Under the pieces are notes generated by a model. That model was not told the origin of the DNA. It searched no databases and was given only the letters and a program-made list of their open reading frames with translations. A stretch of 64,000 nucleotides of DNA from Brevipalpus yothersi (lineage: Eukaryota; Arthropoda; Arachnida; Trombidiformes; Tenuipalpidae): the NCBI GenBank assembly GCA_003956705.1, contig QZCP01000667.1, positions 530,102-594,101 of the forward strand. Reading direction: 5' to 3'. Shown here one piece after another: positions 50,258 to 61,200 of this stretch. How positions within the stretch are numbered: the stretch's first letter is position 1; each line of letters begins with the position of its first letter. The position numbers were made by a program, and so were the translations under genes.

Positions 50258-51039
50258 GAGAAAACAAGACAGAGGAAGAGAGATGGAGAAAGACAAGAGA
50301 TGAGAAGCTCAATTACTATTATTCCTCTCATGAAGGTGAGAGTTTTCAGTTAAAATGCAACATGTACATGTATTCTGGCAGATAGAGTTGCAAGTGACAT
50401 TTTTTCTTCATCTAAGTTTCCTCTGTTTTGGATAGTAGTAGTAAGCTGTGTAGCTTGTATGTAGATGAGAGAAATAATAAGTGATTTGAAAAGCTTGCAT
50501 TTGAAGAGGGTCCAATTTTTCTGTTCATCATCAACATTCGGTGGTGAATAGTGCGAAAGAGGAAACCTCACCCACTGGAATCACACAAAATAACGGTACT
50601 TGTGCTATCGGTGGGAACATGTACATGAGAGAGACACGTATACATGTATCATCATCATGTGGATGAATGGATGAGCAATCATGCTCAATGTGTGTACCTC
50701 TCTCTCTTTCTCTTTCTTTCTCTAAGAAGTCGGTTGATTTTCACGATAACATTGATGAGAAACTCTCTCCTCCTCAAAGTTCATCCCTTAGACCCTGAAT
50801 TATTTGTGAAACTGTTTGTTGAAAACAAAGATAATTGTTGACAGTTATTTGGGAGATGAATATGGGATACAGAGTCACAAGCTCAAATATGAGGCCACAG
50901 GTTTATCATCATCGAATTCAACAGGATTGCATGGAAACAAGTCAACATTTTTGGATCAGTATGCTAGTTGTATTCATATTGAATTATCGACTTTCTCTAG
51001 GTTAGAATCTGTTTCAAGGGACTGATATTGAGTGTTTGT
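45293..51039. other. Long non-coding interval between sallimus/kettin and thin
   Basis: No confident coding exon, tRNA or mobile element is seen. Both flanking genes are on the minus strand, so the thin promoter/5' UTR should lie just right of 45292. The interval holds a short TG run near 46940-46953, a (GA)n tract at 50193-50260, an inverted repeat at 47643-47668 and AT-rich sequence at 47280-49350. Short open frames lack domains. Confidence 0.6.
50193..50260. repeat. (GA)n microsatellite
   Basis: About 27 AG units to 50246, then a single GG interruption and further GA units. Confidence 0.95.
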
Positions 51040-51200
51040 GTGATAGTAAGTTGAGAAATCAGAGCATTTTCGTTGAACTTGCCAATCTTCGCCAAGTTTT
51101 TTGAGACGTGTGCCAGCGTGTGAATGTTAGAGAGGGAAAATTTATCTGATTGTCGATTGATAAAGCAATACCTCTCCAAGTGAAGGAACTCTGAGCTGAT
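51040..51200 (-). pseudogene. Decayed Ig-domain exon (second half), fossil of kettin C-terminus
   Basis: Read on the minus strand, the segment resembles the last kettin exon. A CAG acceptor remnant and CACTTGG (the Ig strand-C tryptophan) are followed by TTATCAA and a QSDKFSLSN-like stretch. HTLAHVSK then leads to GKFNENA where a real Ig has a D-x-G-x-Y/F-x-C segment. The reading frame shifts between the TTGG part and the KFSLSN part, and the strand-F cysteine is absent. It lies downstream of the kettin stop codon in the same orientation. Homology is judged by eye. Confidence 0.45.
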
Positions 51201-51404
51201 ACTTGATGGAAAATGGAACTCGAAAACAGGCGACCTACAATAAAAAAATTGCGAGTAGAGATTGTTCGATTCTTATTATTTTTGATTTTTCTTTTTTCAA
51301 TGGAAAAGTTCTGAGACAATTCATTTCTCTCTGAAAATTGTGCTGAATATGTCTCGATTCGGGGTGCAGATCTTTGGAACAGTATATTCTCAGCAAGTGA
51401 GAAA

Positions 51405-51580
51405 AGTTTCGGTTAGAAATTTTTCTGGAGCTCAGTTACCGTTAGTATTGGAAAGCATCGAGCAAATGCTCGAGAGTAACTCTTCAAACCTCTTGAATTG
51501 TCAAAGGTGCCAATTTTTTCTCAGAAGAAGATGCTTTTGTATCCATTCTCTTCATTTGATCATTGCCTCATCTTGGTCAA
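51405..51580 (-). pseudogene. Decayed Ig-domain exon (first half), fossil copy of kettin exon 53352-53819
   Basis: Minus-strand codons align without indels to the live exon over at least 30 codons. The live exon reads KAPSFTKKLVPLRIYEGERA and the fossil reads KASSSEKKLAPLTIQEV followed by a stop codon, then RVTLE. By hand count 61 of 90 bases match in that block. Further in-frame stops follow, and the Ig cysteine codon (TGT) is changed to CAT. The position downstream of the current stop codon suggests the gene once had additional Ig exons here, or that the exon was duplicated and decayed. Confidence 0.6.
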
Positions 51581-52281
51581 CGAAAAAAATTTAATATCAG
51601 ATAAGAGCCTGTTTTAGCTCAAATATTCCGACCAAGTATCGAAGCGTCCTTTTTTAATCCCCAATTTTTTATCGAATCGAAAGACGAACTTTTGATCTTT
51701 AACTGATTAAAAATTGGTTAGGAACTGCTCAAATTAGGCTTCAGAATCAGTTAAATTCAAATTTTTTCTCCCCCATGATACATCGGATCAATGATCAAAG
51801 TACATTAATTTCTATGATAAATCTGATAATAACCATATGTTTTTACCGATGAAAGTTATTCGGCCCCGAAAAAATGGTGAATTATCAGTCGTTACTGAGG
51901 TCAATTATTTCAATCGTTACAATCACGATATTTGATTGTGATGATATGAACTTTGTTTTTGATAAAATATTCATGTTATTGTAGAAATCTTGAGTTCGAT
52001 GGGCAACTCAAACTTAATCCCTGAAACAATACAACCTCAGATGCTTGGTATTCTTTGTTTTCTAAAACTTTGAGAGACAAAGAAAACCCAACAGATATAA
52101 ATTCTCAAAGAATCTAGAACAAAATAAAACATTTTTTGAGTTTCCTTCATCAGGTTTTGTGGTTGGAAGGTTGACAAAGATCAAAAAGGGAGAAACAAAA
52201 GTCTAACATTCAAAATAATGTCATTTTTGAGAGTAGTTAAGACAGTTAATCAACTGATGAGGAAAAGTCATTTCCGGTGAT
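51581..52281. other. AT-rich interval containing the kettin 3' UTR
   Basis: No gene or additional Ig relic is recognised. The part adjacent to 52282 should be the 3' UTR of the kettin transcript. Confidence 0.5.
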
Positions 52282-55200
52282 TCATTTTCCACCCTTTGTT
52301 GTTGCCTCAGTCACTTTCAAATTGGCTTTGGTGGTTATTGAGCCCTGAGAATTCATAGCAATACACTTGTAGACACCTTCATCTTCCGGGAAAGCTTCCG
52401 ATATTTTCAATGAGAAAGTATCGCGATCATTTTCCATCCTGAAATATCTTGATTGCTTGATAACACTATCTCCCTTATACCAAGTGATTTGAGATTCTGT
52501 GAGTGAGAAAAAAATACGATGACAAATCAGAACAACAACAATAATTTAAAATATATCAACATATTGAATCGACAATAAGATCAAATCAATTTCCACTTAC
52601 GAGTGACCCCTTTAATTTTGCACTTGAACACCGCAGATCCTCCTTCTTGAACTTTGATATCTTTGAGAGGTTCAACTAATCCAGGAGCTTTCTCTTTACC
52701 TGGCTTAGTTTGTACAGGGGACTGTGGTGTTACTGGTGTGGGTCCTTTGGATGGACCTTCAACTTTCAATTGGGCCTGACATCGAACTTCACCAACTTGA
52801 TTCATGGCTACACATTCATACGTTCCACTGTCCTCTGGCGATGCTTCCAGTATGAGAAAAGTGTTTGAATCATCGTCCTCAATCATCTTATGGGTCAGAT
52901 CTGGCATTGCTTTGGCACCATTTTTCAGCCAATACACATCGATTGGCTTTGATCCTATGATTCGAGCATCAAAACGAGCAAGTTCGCCAGCTTTCACGTT
53001 GATACTTTCGATTGTCTTGTTGAACATGGGAGGAATAGCACCTGATTTATGATCTTTTCGTTCTGGAGGATGGAATGAGAAAATTTATTGCAATTAATCG
53101 TGAAAAATTGGTTCCATCTCTTAAAGGTTTACCTTCTACTAGAAGATTTGCTGAACTTTTAGCAGATCCACCAGCATTCTCAGCTTTAACTGAGAAAACA
53201 CCACTATCTTCCAAATAGACTTCACGAATTGTGAGGCTTGACTTTTTATCCTTTGTTTCAATCTATTAGAAGGAAAATTTCAGAATTTTATTTCATTAAA
53301 AATTGTACTAGAACATCATCTCAAGTGGATCATGATATTGGTCTTACTCACCTGGAAGTCTCGGGAATTTTGAATCTCAAAATTTTCTCTGTACCAAGTG
53401 ATTGTTGGCATTGGATCGCCATCAAACAAACATTCGAAAGTTGCTCTTTCGCCCTCATAAATTCTCAAAGGTACCAATTTCTTGGTGAAAGAAGGTGCTT
53501 TCACTTTCATCGGAGGTCCAATGACTCGCCTCTCTTTGGTCACACCACTGTGTTCTTGGGACAGTGTTTCGGTGGTTCGAATTTTGCGTGTAATTTCAAC
53601 GTTACCTTGAGTTTCCTTTTGAATTTGTTTCTGCTGCTTAGTGTGAACCTCTTTACCTCGAACAGCAGTTTCAGTTGGACTTCGAGCTTGCTCTTGTACA
53701 TGAGTTTGATATGATTTGCCCATCAGTGACACATTGGACTGATTGGCTTGCTTACTTCCGATTATCTTTTCATCAACAAACTTACTCTCTGATGGATACT
53801 TTTTCGGTTCAGTTATTACCTGTTGTTGAAAAAGATGAAGATAAAGATTAGCAATAGTCACAACCTATATCTAAAATTTCAGATATTCTTACTTTTCCTT
53901 CTGTTTGATGTTCTCGAATTTTTACACGCTCTTCTTCGTTCAATTCGGCAGTTCGCCAAACTTCCTTCTCAGTTCCGCCAGGAGTCAATTTTTCTTCGAA
54001 AACTTTTTCCAATTCTGTCTCTTTTCGATCCTTCTGGTATCGTGCCATTTGTTGATCATACCAAGCTGAGATGATGGGAAAGAGGCAATATTTTAATGAT
54101 AATAATTCTATCAACCAAAATGATCAATGTCAACTTACGTCTAGGAGAATTCATCAGAACTGCTCGATAATCATCATGGCGAGGTCTCACTTCCAGATCA
54201 CATGAACAGTGTGCTTCACCCAAAATATTTCGGGCAAACACTTCAACTTTACCCTTATCGTATTGTCGTGTACGAGGAATATCCAAATGATATATACCAT
54301 CATAGCTGAGCTTAAATCGAGCTCCATTGATAACATTTTTACCATTCACAACCCAAGTGACTTTGGGTCGTGGGAATCCTACAACACGACAACAAAATTT
54401 AGCCCATTCACCTTCAAGTACATTTACTGGCTCTGGTTTCATCACAAACATGGGTGCCTGTCGGTCTTGTTGAGGAGCTTCAACACTTTCGATTCTCTGT
54501 CTAGATGCTTCGAGTTCGGCAATCTTTTGGACTCCAGATTCCATTTCTTTCGGCAATTGAGGCTTATAGATGATCTTTTGTTTTGCTCGACATCGTATCA
54601 CAGCTTTAGTTATGTCTTCACCGATCTGATTGGTTGCTCGAGCTATGTATTCACCGGAATCTTCCGGATAAACGTATAGAATATCGAGTGAAACGAATCC
54701 AAAATCGTGGACAGTTTTGAAACGATGTCCAGATATTAGTGGTCGTCCATTGTGGAACCATTCAACTTTAAGATTTGGATCATTGGTTGGCACCAATTTA
54801 CATTCAAAGTGAGCCGAATCACTTTCCACTAGATTTTCAAGTGATTGAATTTGAGTGATAAACTTGGGTGCTTGAATTTTGGTATCTTCCTGAATTATTT
54901 CTCGAATTTGAGGCATATCTAATTCTCTTAATCTATCGACAGAAAATTCTGGTGGCAATTGTGAATCCAAAACAACGTCCCGTTTAGCTAGGAAAATGCA
55001 AAATAACAATTAATATACACGAAAATTGTGCTTTTATCATTCAATATACAAAACTCAATTCACATTAATCTTTCAACTTACTTTTGACTTTAAGAACTGC
55101 TTTGGTCACATCGACACCATACTTGTTGGTAGCTTTGCATACATATTCACCACTATCACGAGCCATTATCCAATCAATTTCAAGAACTACAAAACCAAAA

Positions 55201-58200
55201 TCATTGACACTTCGAATTCGAGATCCTGTGGTAAGGGCAACACCATTGTGGAACCATTCAACTTTCAGATTAGGATCACCAACAGGCTCCAATCGGCATT
55301 CGAAATGAGCTGATTCCGATTCACTTCGATCGAGTACGTCTTTGATGTGAGTCAAAAATTTGGGTGGTTGACGTTTTTCTTGATCATAGATGACTTCCGG
55401 TGTCCGCCATGATGATTCCTCCAATCTTTGAATATTCTCATAGCTAGTGATAAAATCTTGTGGCAATTGTGGCTCCATAATAATGGATTGTTTGCTCTTA
55501 ACATTCAATTTACAGGATACAGTAGCTTTACCATGCTTATTGATAGCTTCACAAGTGTATATACCAGAATCTCGTGAATAAACACCCGCAATATCGAGTA
55601 CCACAAAACCAAAGTCACTGATTGTTCGCACTCTTGAGCCAGTAATCAGTAGTCGACCATTGAAATACCATTCAATTTTCATTGATGGATCAGCAATCGG
55701 TACCACTTTACACTCAAAATGAGCTGTATCATTTTCGGATAGCTCCAAATCAGCTGGCTGAGTAATAAATTTGGGTGCCTCGGTGATCTCGTGTTCTGTT
55801 ATTTGAGCGGCCAATTTTGTTGAGGCCATCTCTTCAATTTGGGCAATTTTTTCAATACCTCCAGCCATCTCTTGTGGCAATTGACTTTCCAGAATGATAC
55901 TTCGCTTACTTTCCACTTTGATTGTGCATGTGGTCACAGCTTCACCATACTTATTTTTGGCTTTACATGTGTACACACCATTGTCTTCCGGATATACGGG
56001 ACTTATTTCCAGAACAACACATCCGAAATCATGTATAGTTCGAATTCTTGCACCAGCTCTCAGAGCAATTCCATTCTTAAACCATTGAACTCGAAGATCT
56101 CGATCATTTGTGGGAGTTAATTTGGCTTCAAGGCGAATATTATCACCTTCCTTGAGATGAGGTGGATTATCAAGCTGTTTAATGAAAACAGGAGCTTCTT
56201 GACTGATAATTTCTTCAACATCTTTCTTTTTTCTCGATCTCATCTCTTCGATCTCTTGAATACGCTCATTACTGGCCATATCTGATGGAATTTGTGGATC
56301 TAATATGACAGACTTTTTAACGTTCACCTTCAAAGTGGCTCGAGTAGAATCAGTTCCAAGTCTATTGGTTGCTTTGCATATATATTCACCGCTATCTGAA
56401 GCAAAAAGATCAAGTATATCCAGAATAACGATACCAAAATCGTGGAAAGTTCGGAATCGATGTCCACTGGGTACCAATTTACCATTGTGATACCATTCAA
56501 TTTTGAGGTTTGGATCATTGACAGGAGTTATTTGAGCTTCAAAGTGGGCACTGTGGCTCTCAAGGGCATTGGTAACAGATTGAATTTGAGTAACAAATTT
56601 GGGTGCTTGTTCAACGATATCATCTGGAACTTGAGCTCTCTGAATTCTTGATGCACCTTCTAGTTGAGCAATTTTCTCCAAACTATTTGGTTGCAGAGGA
56701 TTTCGTAGAACATTGGCACCTGATCCAGCAACCTCCAATGTACATCGAGTAACATCTGATCCATACTTATTGGTGGCAACACACACATATTCACCTTTAT
56801 CTGTCTCATGAACGAATGATATATCCATCAGTACGAAACCAAAATCATTCAGTGTTTTAATTCGTGAACTTTCTCGCAACTCTTGCCGATTGTGGAACCA
56901 TTTAACAATCATCTGTGGATCAGTTTTAGGTATGAGCAAGCATTCAAAGTGAGCTGGATCACCTTCTCTTAAGCTGAGAGACTGTATTTGGGTTGTAAAT
57001 TTGGGTTTTTCACCCTTCTCACGATGAACAATCTCCAGTGTTACCGATGTCGAAGTCTTACCCCACTTATTCGTTGCCTGGCAAACATATTCGCCAATGT
57101 CCTCAAATCGAAGATCGATAATTTCCAATAAAACATAACCAAAAGCGTAATAAGTTCTAATTCGATGTCCTTGTTTCAAGGATTTACCATTGTGGAACCA
57201 TTCAACATGCATCGTTTGATCTCCAATAGGCTCTAATCGAGCCTCGAAATGGGCTGAATCACCTTCACCAACATTGGCCAATGGCTTAGGTTGACTTGTG
57301 AACACCGGTGGACGTCCATCTTCCGGTGCTATAACAGCTTCCTTTCGTCTCAAAGAGGCTTCTAGACGCTCAATTTCATCAAGTCCACGTTGTCCTTCCG
57401 GGTGGAGAGTTTTCTCGATTACTCGATCGTTCTTGGTCATCACCAGAATTGTGGTCGATGTGAAAGCTTCTCCTTGAGGATTTCTTGCTTTACATGTCCA
57501 TATTCCACTATCACGATCCTGGACATCCTTTATGTCCAATACAATGAAACCAAAATCATTCATTTTCACAAATCTTGCACCCCATTCAACCTGATTACCG
57601 TTGATGAGCCATTCGATTGTCAGATCGGGATCACTTGATGGCTCAACACGACATTCAAGATGTAGTGGATGGCCCTCTTGAACTGTGAAATTTTGCTGTA
57701 GAGGTACAACAAAATATGGTTTCGGGTAGGATACATCAGCCATTACTGGTGGTAAATAGCTTGATCTAGCTTCGAGGGCTTGAATTTTTTCGATTGCCTG
57801 ATCACCCATAGGATGCTGAGGTGTCAATATGATAGAGGATTTGGAGTGGACTTTGAGTGATCCAGAAGTGACAGCTTGACCCTTGGAATTGACTGCTCGA
57901 ACAGTGTATATTCCTGAATCTGAAGGATAACATCCTTCGATATCTAGTGTTATGAAGCCGAAATCATTGTTCACCTTAAATCGGGAACCGCTGCCCAGTG
58001 GACGGTTGTTGTGGAATACTTCAATTTTCAATGTTGTATCTCTTGAAGGTTCAACACGACATTCGAAGTGGGCTCTTCCACCTTCCTTGAGTTCAACATT
58101 GTTCAATTGGGTAACAAAAACTGGAGGTGTAAATTCGGGTTCAACAATCTCTTCTCGAATATATTGGGCAGATTCCAGACTGCGAATCTTTTGGAGACTT

Positions 58201-61200
58201 TCAGGATGCTCAGTACCCAGTACAAGGCTTTCACGACCTAATCAAGACCAATTAATTAGAGCCAATTGATTATAATTTTCAAGATTTTATCAATTTCACT
58301 TACCTTCAACTCTTACTGTACATGTGGAGATAGCTTCTCCAACTTCATTAACAGCTCGACATGTATAGATGCCTGAATCATCTGGACGACTTCCGATTAT
58401 GTCCAAGGCAACATAACCAAAATCAAATCTGGTCACAATTCGATTAGCTTGAATGAGCAATTTGCCATTCTTGAACCATTGAACTTTGAGATTTGGATCA
58501 TTTGTTGGTGTCAATCGAGCTTCAAGATGAATATTTTCACTCTCTTTTGTAATCGGAGGATTTTCTAATTGTTTGGTAAAAACTGGAGCCTCTCGACGAA
58601 TTTCCTCTTGAACTTCTTTCTTCTTTCTGGATCTCATCTCTTCAATCTCTTGAATCCGTTGATTACTAGCCATATCAGCAGGCACTTGTGGTTCAGATAT
58701 AACAGATTTTTTGGCTTTAACAGTCAAGTTAGCTTTTGTGATATCACTACCCAGCTTATTGGATGCCTTGCAAACATATTCACCGCTATCAGCAGCAAAA
58801 AGATCGAGTATATCCAAGATTACGATACCAAAATCATGGAAAGTTCGGAATCGATGTCCACTTGGCAATAATTTGCCATTATGATACCATTCAATCTTGA
58901 GGTTCGGATCATTGACAGGAGTTATTTGAGCTTCAAAGTGGGCACTATGGCTCTCAATAGCATTGGTAACGGTTTGAATTTGGGTAATGAATTTAGGGGC
59001 TTGTTCAACAATTTCCTCCTGAATAGTACTTCGCTGATATCTCGATAAACTCTCGAGTTCAGCAATTTTTTGGAGACTATTTGGCTGTAATGGGGCTCTA
59101 AGTACATTGGCACCAGAGCCTGCAATCTCAAGATTGCAACGGGTAACATCAGAACCATACTTATTGGTAGCCACACAAACATATTCTCCTCTATCTTGTT
59201 CATGAAGATAGGAAATGTCCATCAGTACGAAACCGAAATCATTGAGAGTCTTGATTCGTGAACTTTCTCTCAATTCTTGACGATTATGGAACCATTTGAC
59301 AATCATATCGGGATCAGTTTTGGGTGTCAAAAGGCATTCAAAGTGGGCAGAATCACCTTCTCGAAGACTTAGTGATTGAAGTTGAGTAGTGAACTGAGGC
59401 TTTTCACCTTTTTCCCGATAAACTACCTCCAAAGTGACTGATGTTGAAGTTTTGCCCCACTTATTGGTAGCCTGACACACATATTCACCCATATCTTCGA
59501 AACGAAGATCAATAATTTCCAATAGAACATATCCGAAAGCATAATAAGTTCTAATTCTGTGTCCTTGTTTTAGAGGTTGACCATTGAAGAACCACTCCAC
59601 TTGCATAGTTTGATCACCGATCGGTTCTAATCGAGCTTCAAAGTGGGCTGAATCACCTTCACTTATATTTGCCAATGGCTTGGGCTGACTAGTGAACACT
59701 GGTGGACGTCCATCTTCGGGTGCTATAACAGCTTCTTTTCGTCTCAAAGAGGCTTCTAGACGTTCAATTTCATCAAGTCCACGTTGTCCTTCTGGATGGA
59801 GAGTTTCTTCCATCACTCGATCATTTTTGGTCATCACCAGAATAGTGGTTGAAGTGAATGCTTCACCTTGTTGATTACGAGCTTTGCATGTCCATATTCC
59901 ACTGTCTCGATCTTGGGCATCTTTGATGTCCAGAACAACGAAACCAAAATCGTTCATTTTGACAAATCTGGATCCCCATTCAACTTGTTGACCATTCAAG
60001 AGCCATTCAATGGTGAGTTTAGGATCATTCGATGGCTCAACACGGCATTCCATGTGTAGAGGATGGCCCTCTTGAACTGTGAAATTCTGCTGTAGAGGTA
60101 CAACAAAATATGGTTTCGGGTAGGATACATCAGCCATTACTGGTGGTAAATAGCTTGATCTAGCTTCGAGGGCTTGAATTTTTTCGATTGCCTGATCACC
60201 CATAGGATGCTGAGGTGTCAATATGATTGAAGATTTGGAGTGCACTTTCAATGAGCCAGAAGTGACCGCTTGACCCTTGGAATTAGCTGCTCGAACAGTG
60301 TAAATTCCTGAATCGGAAGGATAACATCCATAGATGTCAATTGTGATGAAACCAAAATCGTTATTCACTCTGAATCTTGATCCACTGCTCAGAGGATGAT
60401 TATTGTGGAACACCGTAATGACGAGAGATGAATCCCTTGAAGGCTCTACTCGACATTCGAAATGAGCTTTTCCTCCCTCTTTCAGTTCAACATTGTTCAA
60501 TTGTGTAATAAAAACTGGAGCTGGATATTCAGGTTCGACAATTTCTTCTTTCACAAAATGATATGATTCCAGGTCACGAATTTTTTGAAGACTATCAGGA
60601 TGCTCAGTTCCCAAAACAAGATTTTCTCGGGCTATAAGAGAATGAATATGAAACCATAAATTAAATTGAATGAATTACATTCCAATAAGATTTTCAATGA
60701 TCCCAAAACTTATCAAAATTCTTCATTTCTCACCTTCAACTTGAATTGTACATGTTGATACAGCTTCACCAACTTCATTGACTGCTCTACATGTGTAAAT
60801 ACCGGAATCATCTGGACGAACACCGATAATATCCATACTGATAACACCAAAATCGAATCTTGATATTATACGATTTGCTTCCAAAAGTAGCTGTCCATTC
60901 TTGTACCATTCAATTCTCAATTGAGGATCATTTATTGGAGTAACTTTAGCTCTAAGGCGAGCATTATCACCTTCCCTAAGATGTGGAGGATTTTCGAGTT
61001 GCTTCACAAATACAGGTGCTTCACGACGAATAATTTCTTCAACTTCTTTCTTTTTCCTCGATCTCATCTCTTCAATCTCTTGGATACGCTCATTACTGGC
61101 CATATCTGACGGTATTTGAGGGTCTAATATGACTGATTTTTTCGACTTGACGGTTAAAGTGGCAGTTGTTGTATCACTTCCAAGTCTATTGGTTGCCTTA

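Noticed and set aside
53238..53714. Plus-strand frame opposite kettin exon 53352-53819
   Set aside because: It is antisense to a well supported Ig exon. Its resemblance to a plus-strand frame at 51340-51594 arises because the latter is antisense to a fossil copy of the same exon.
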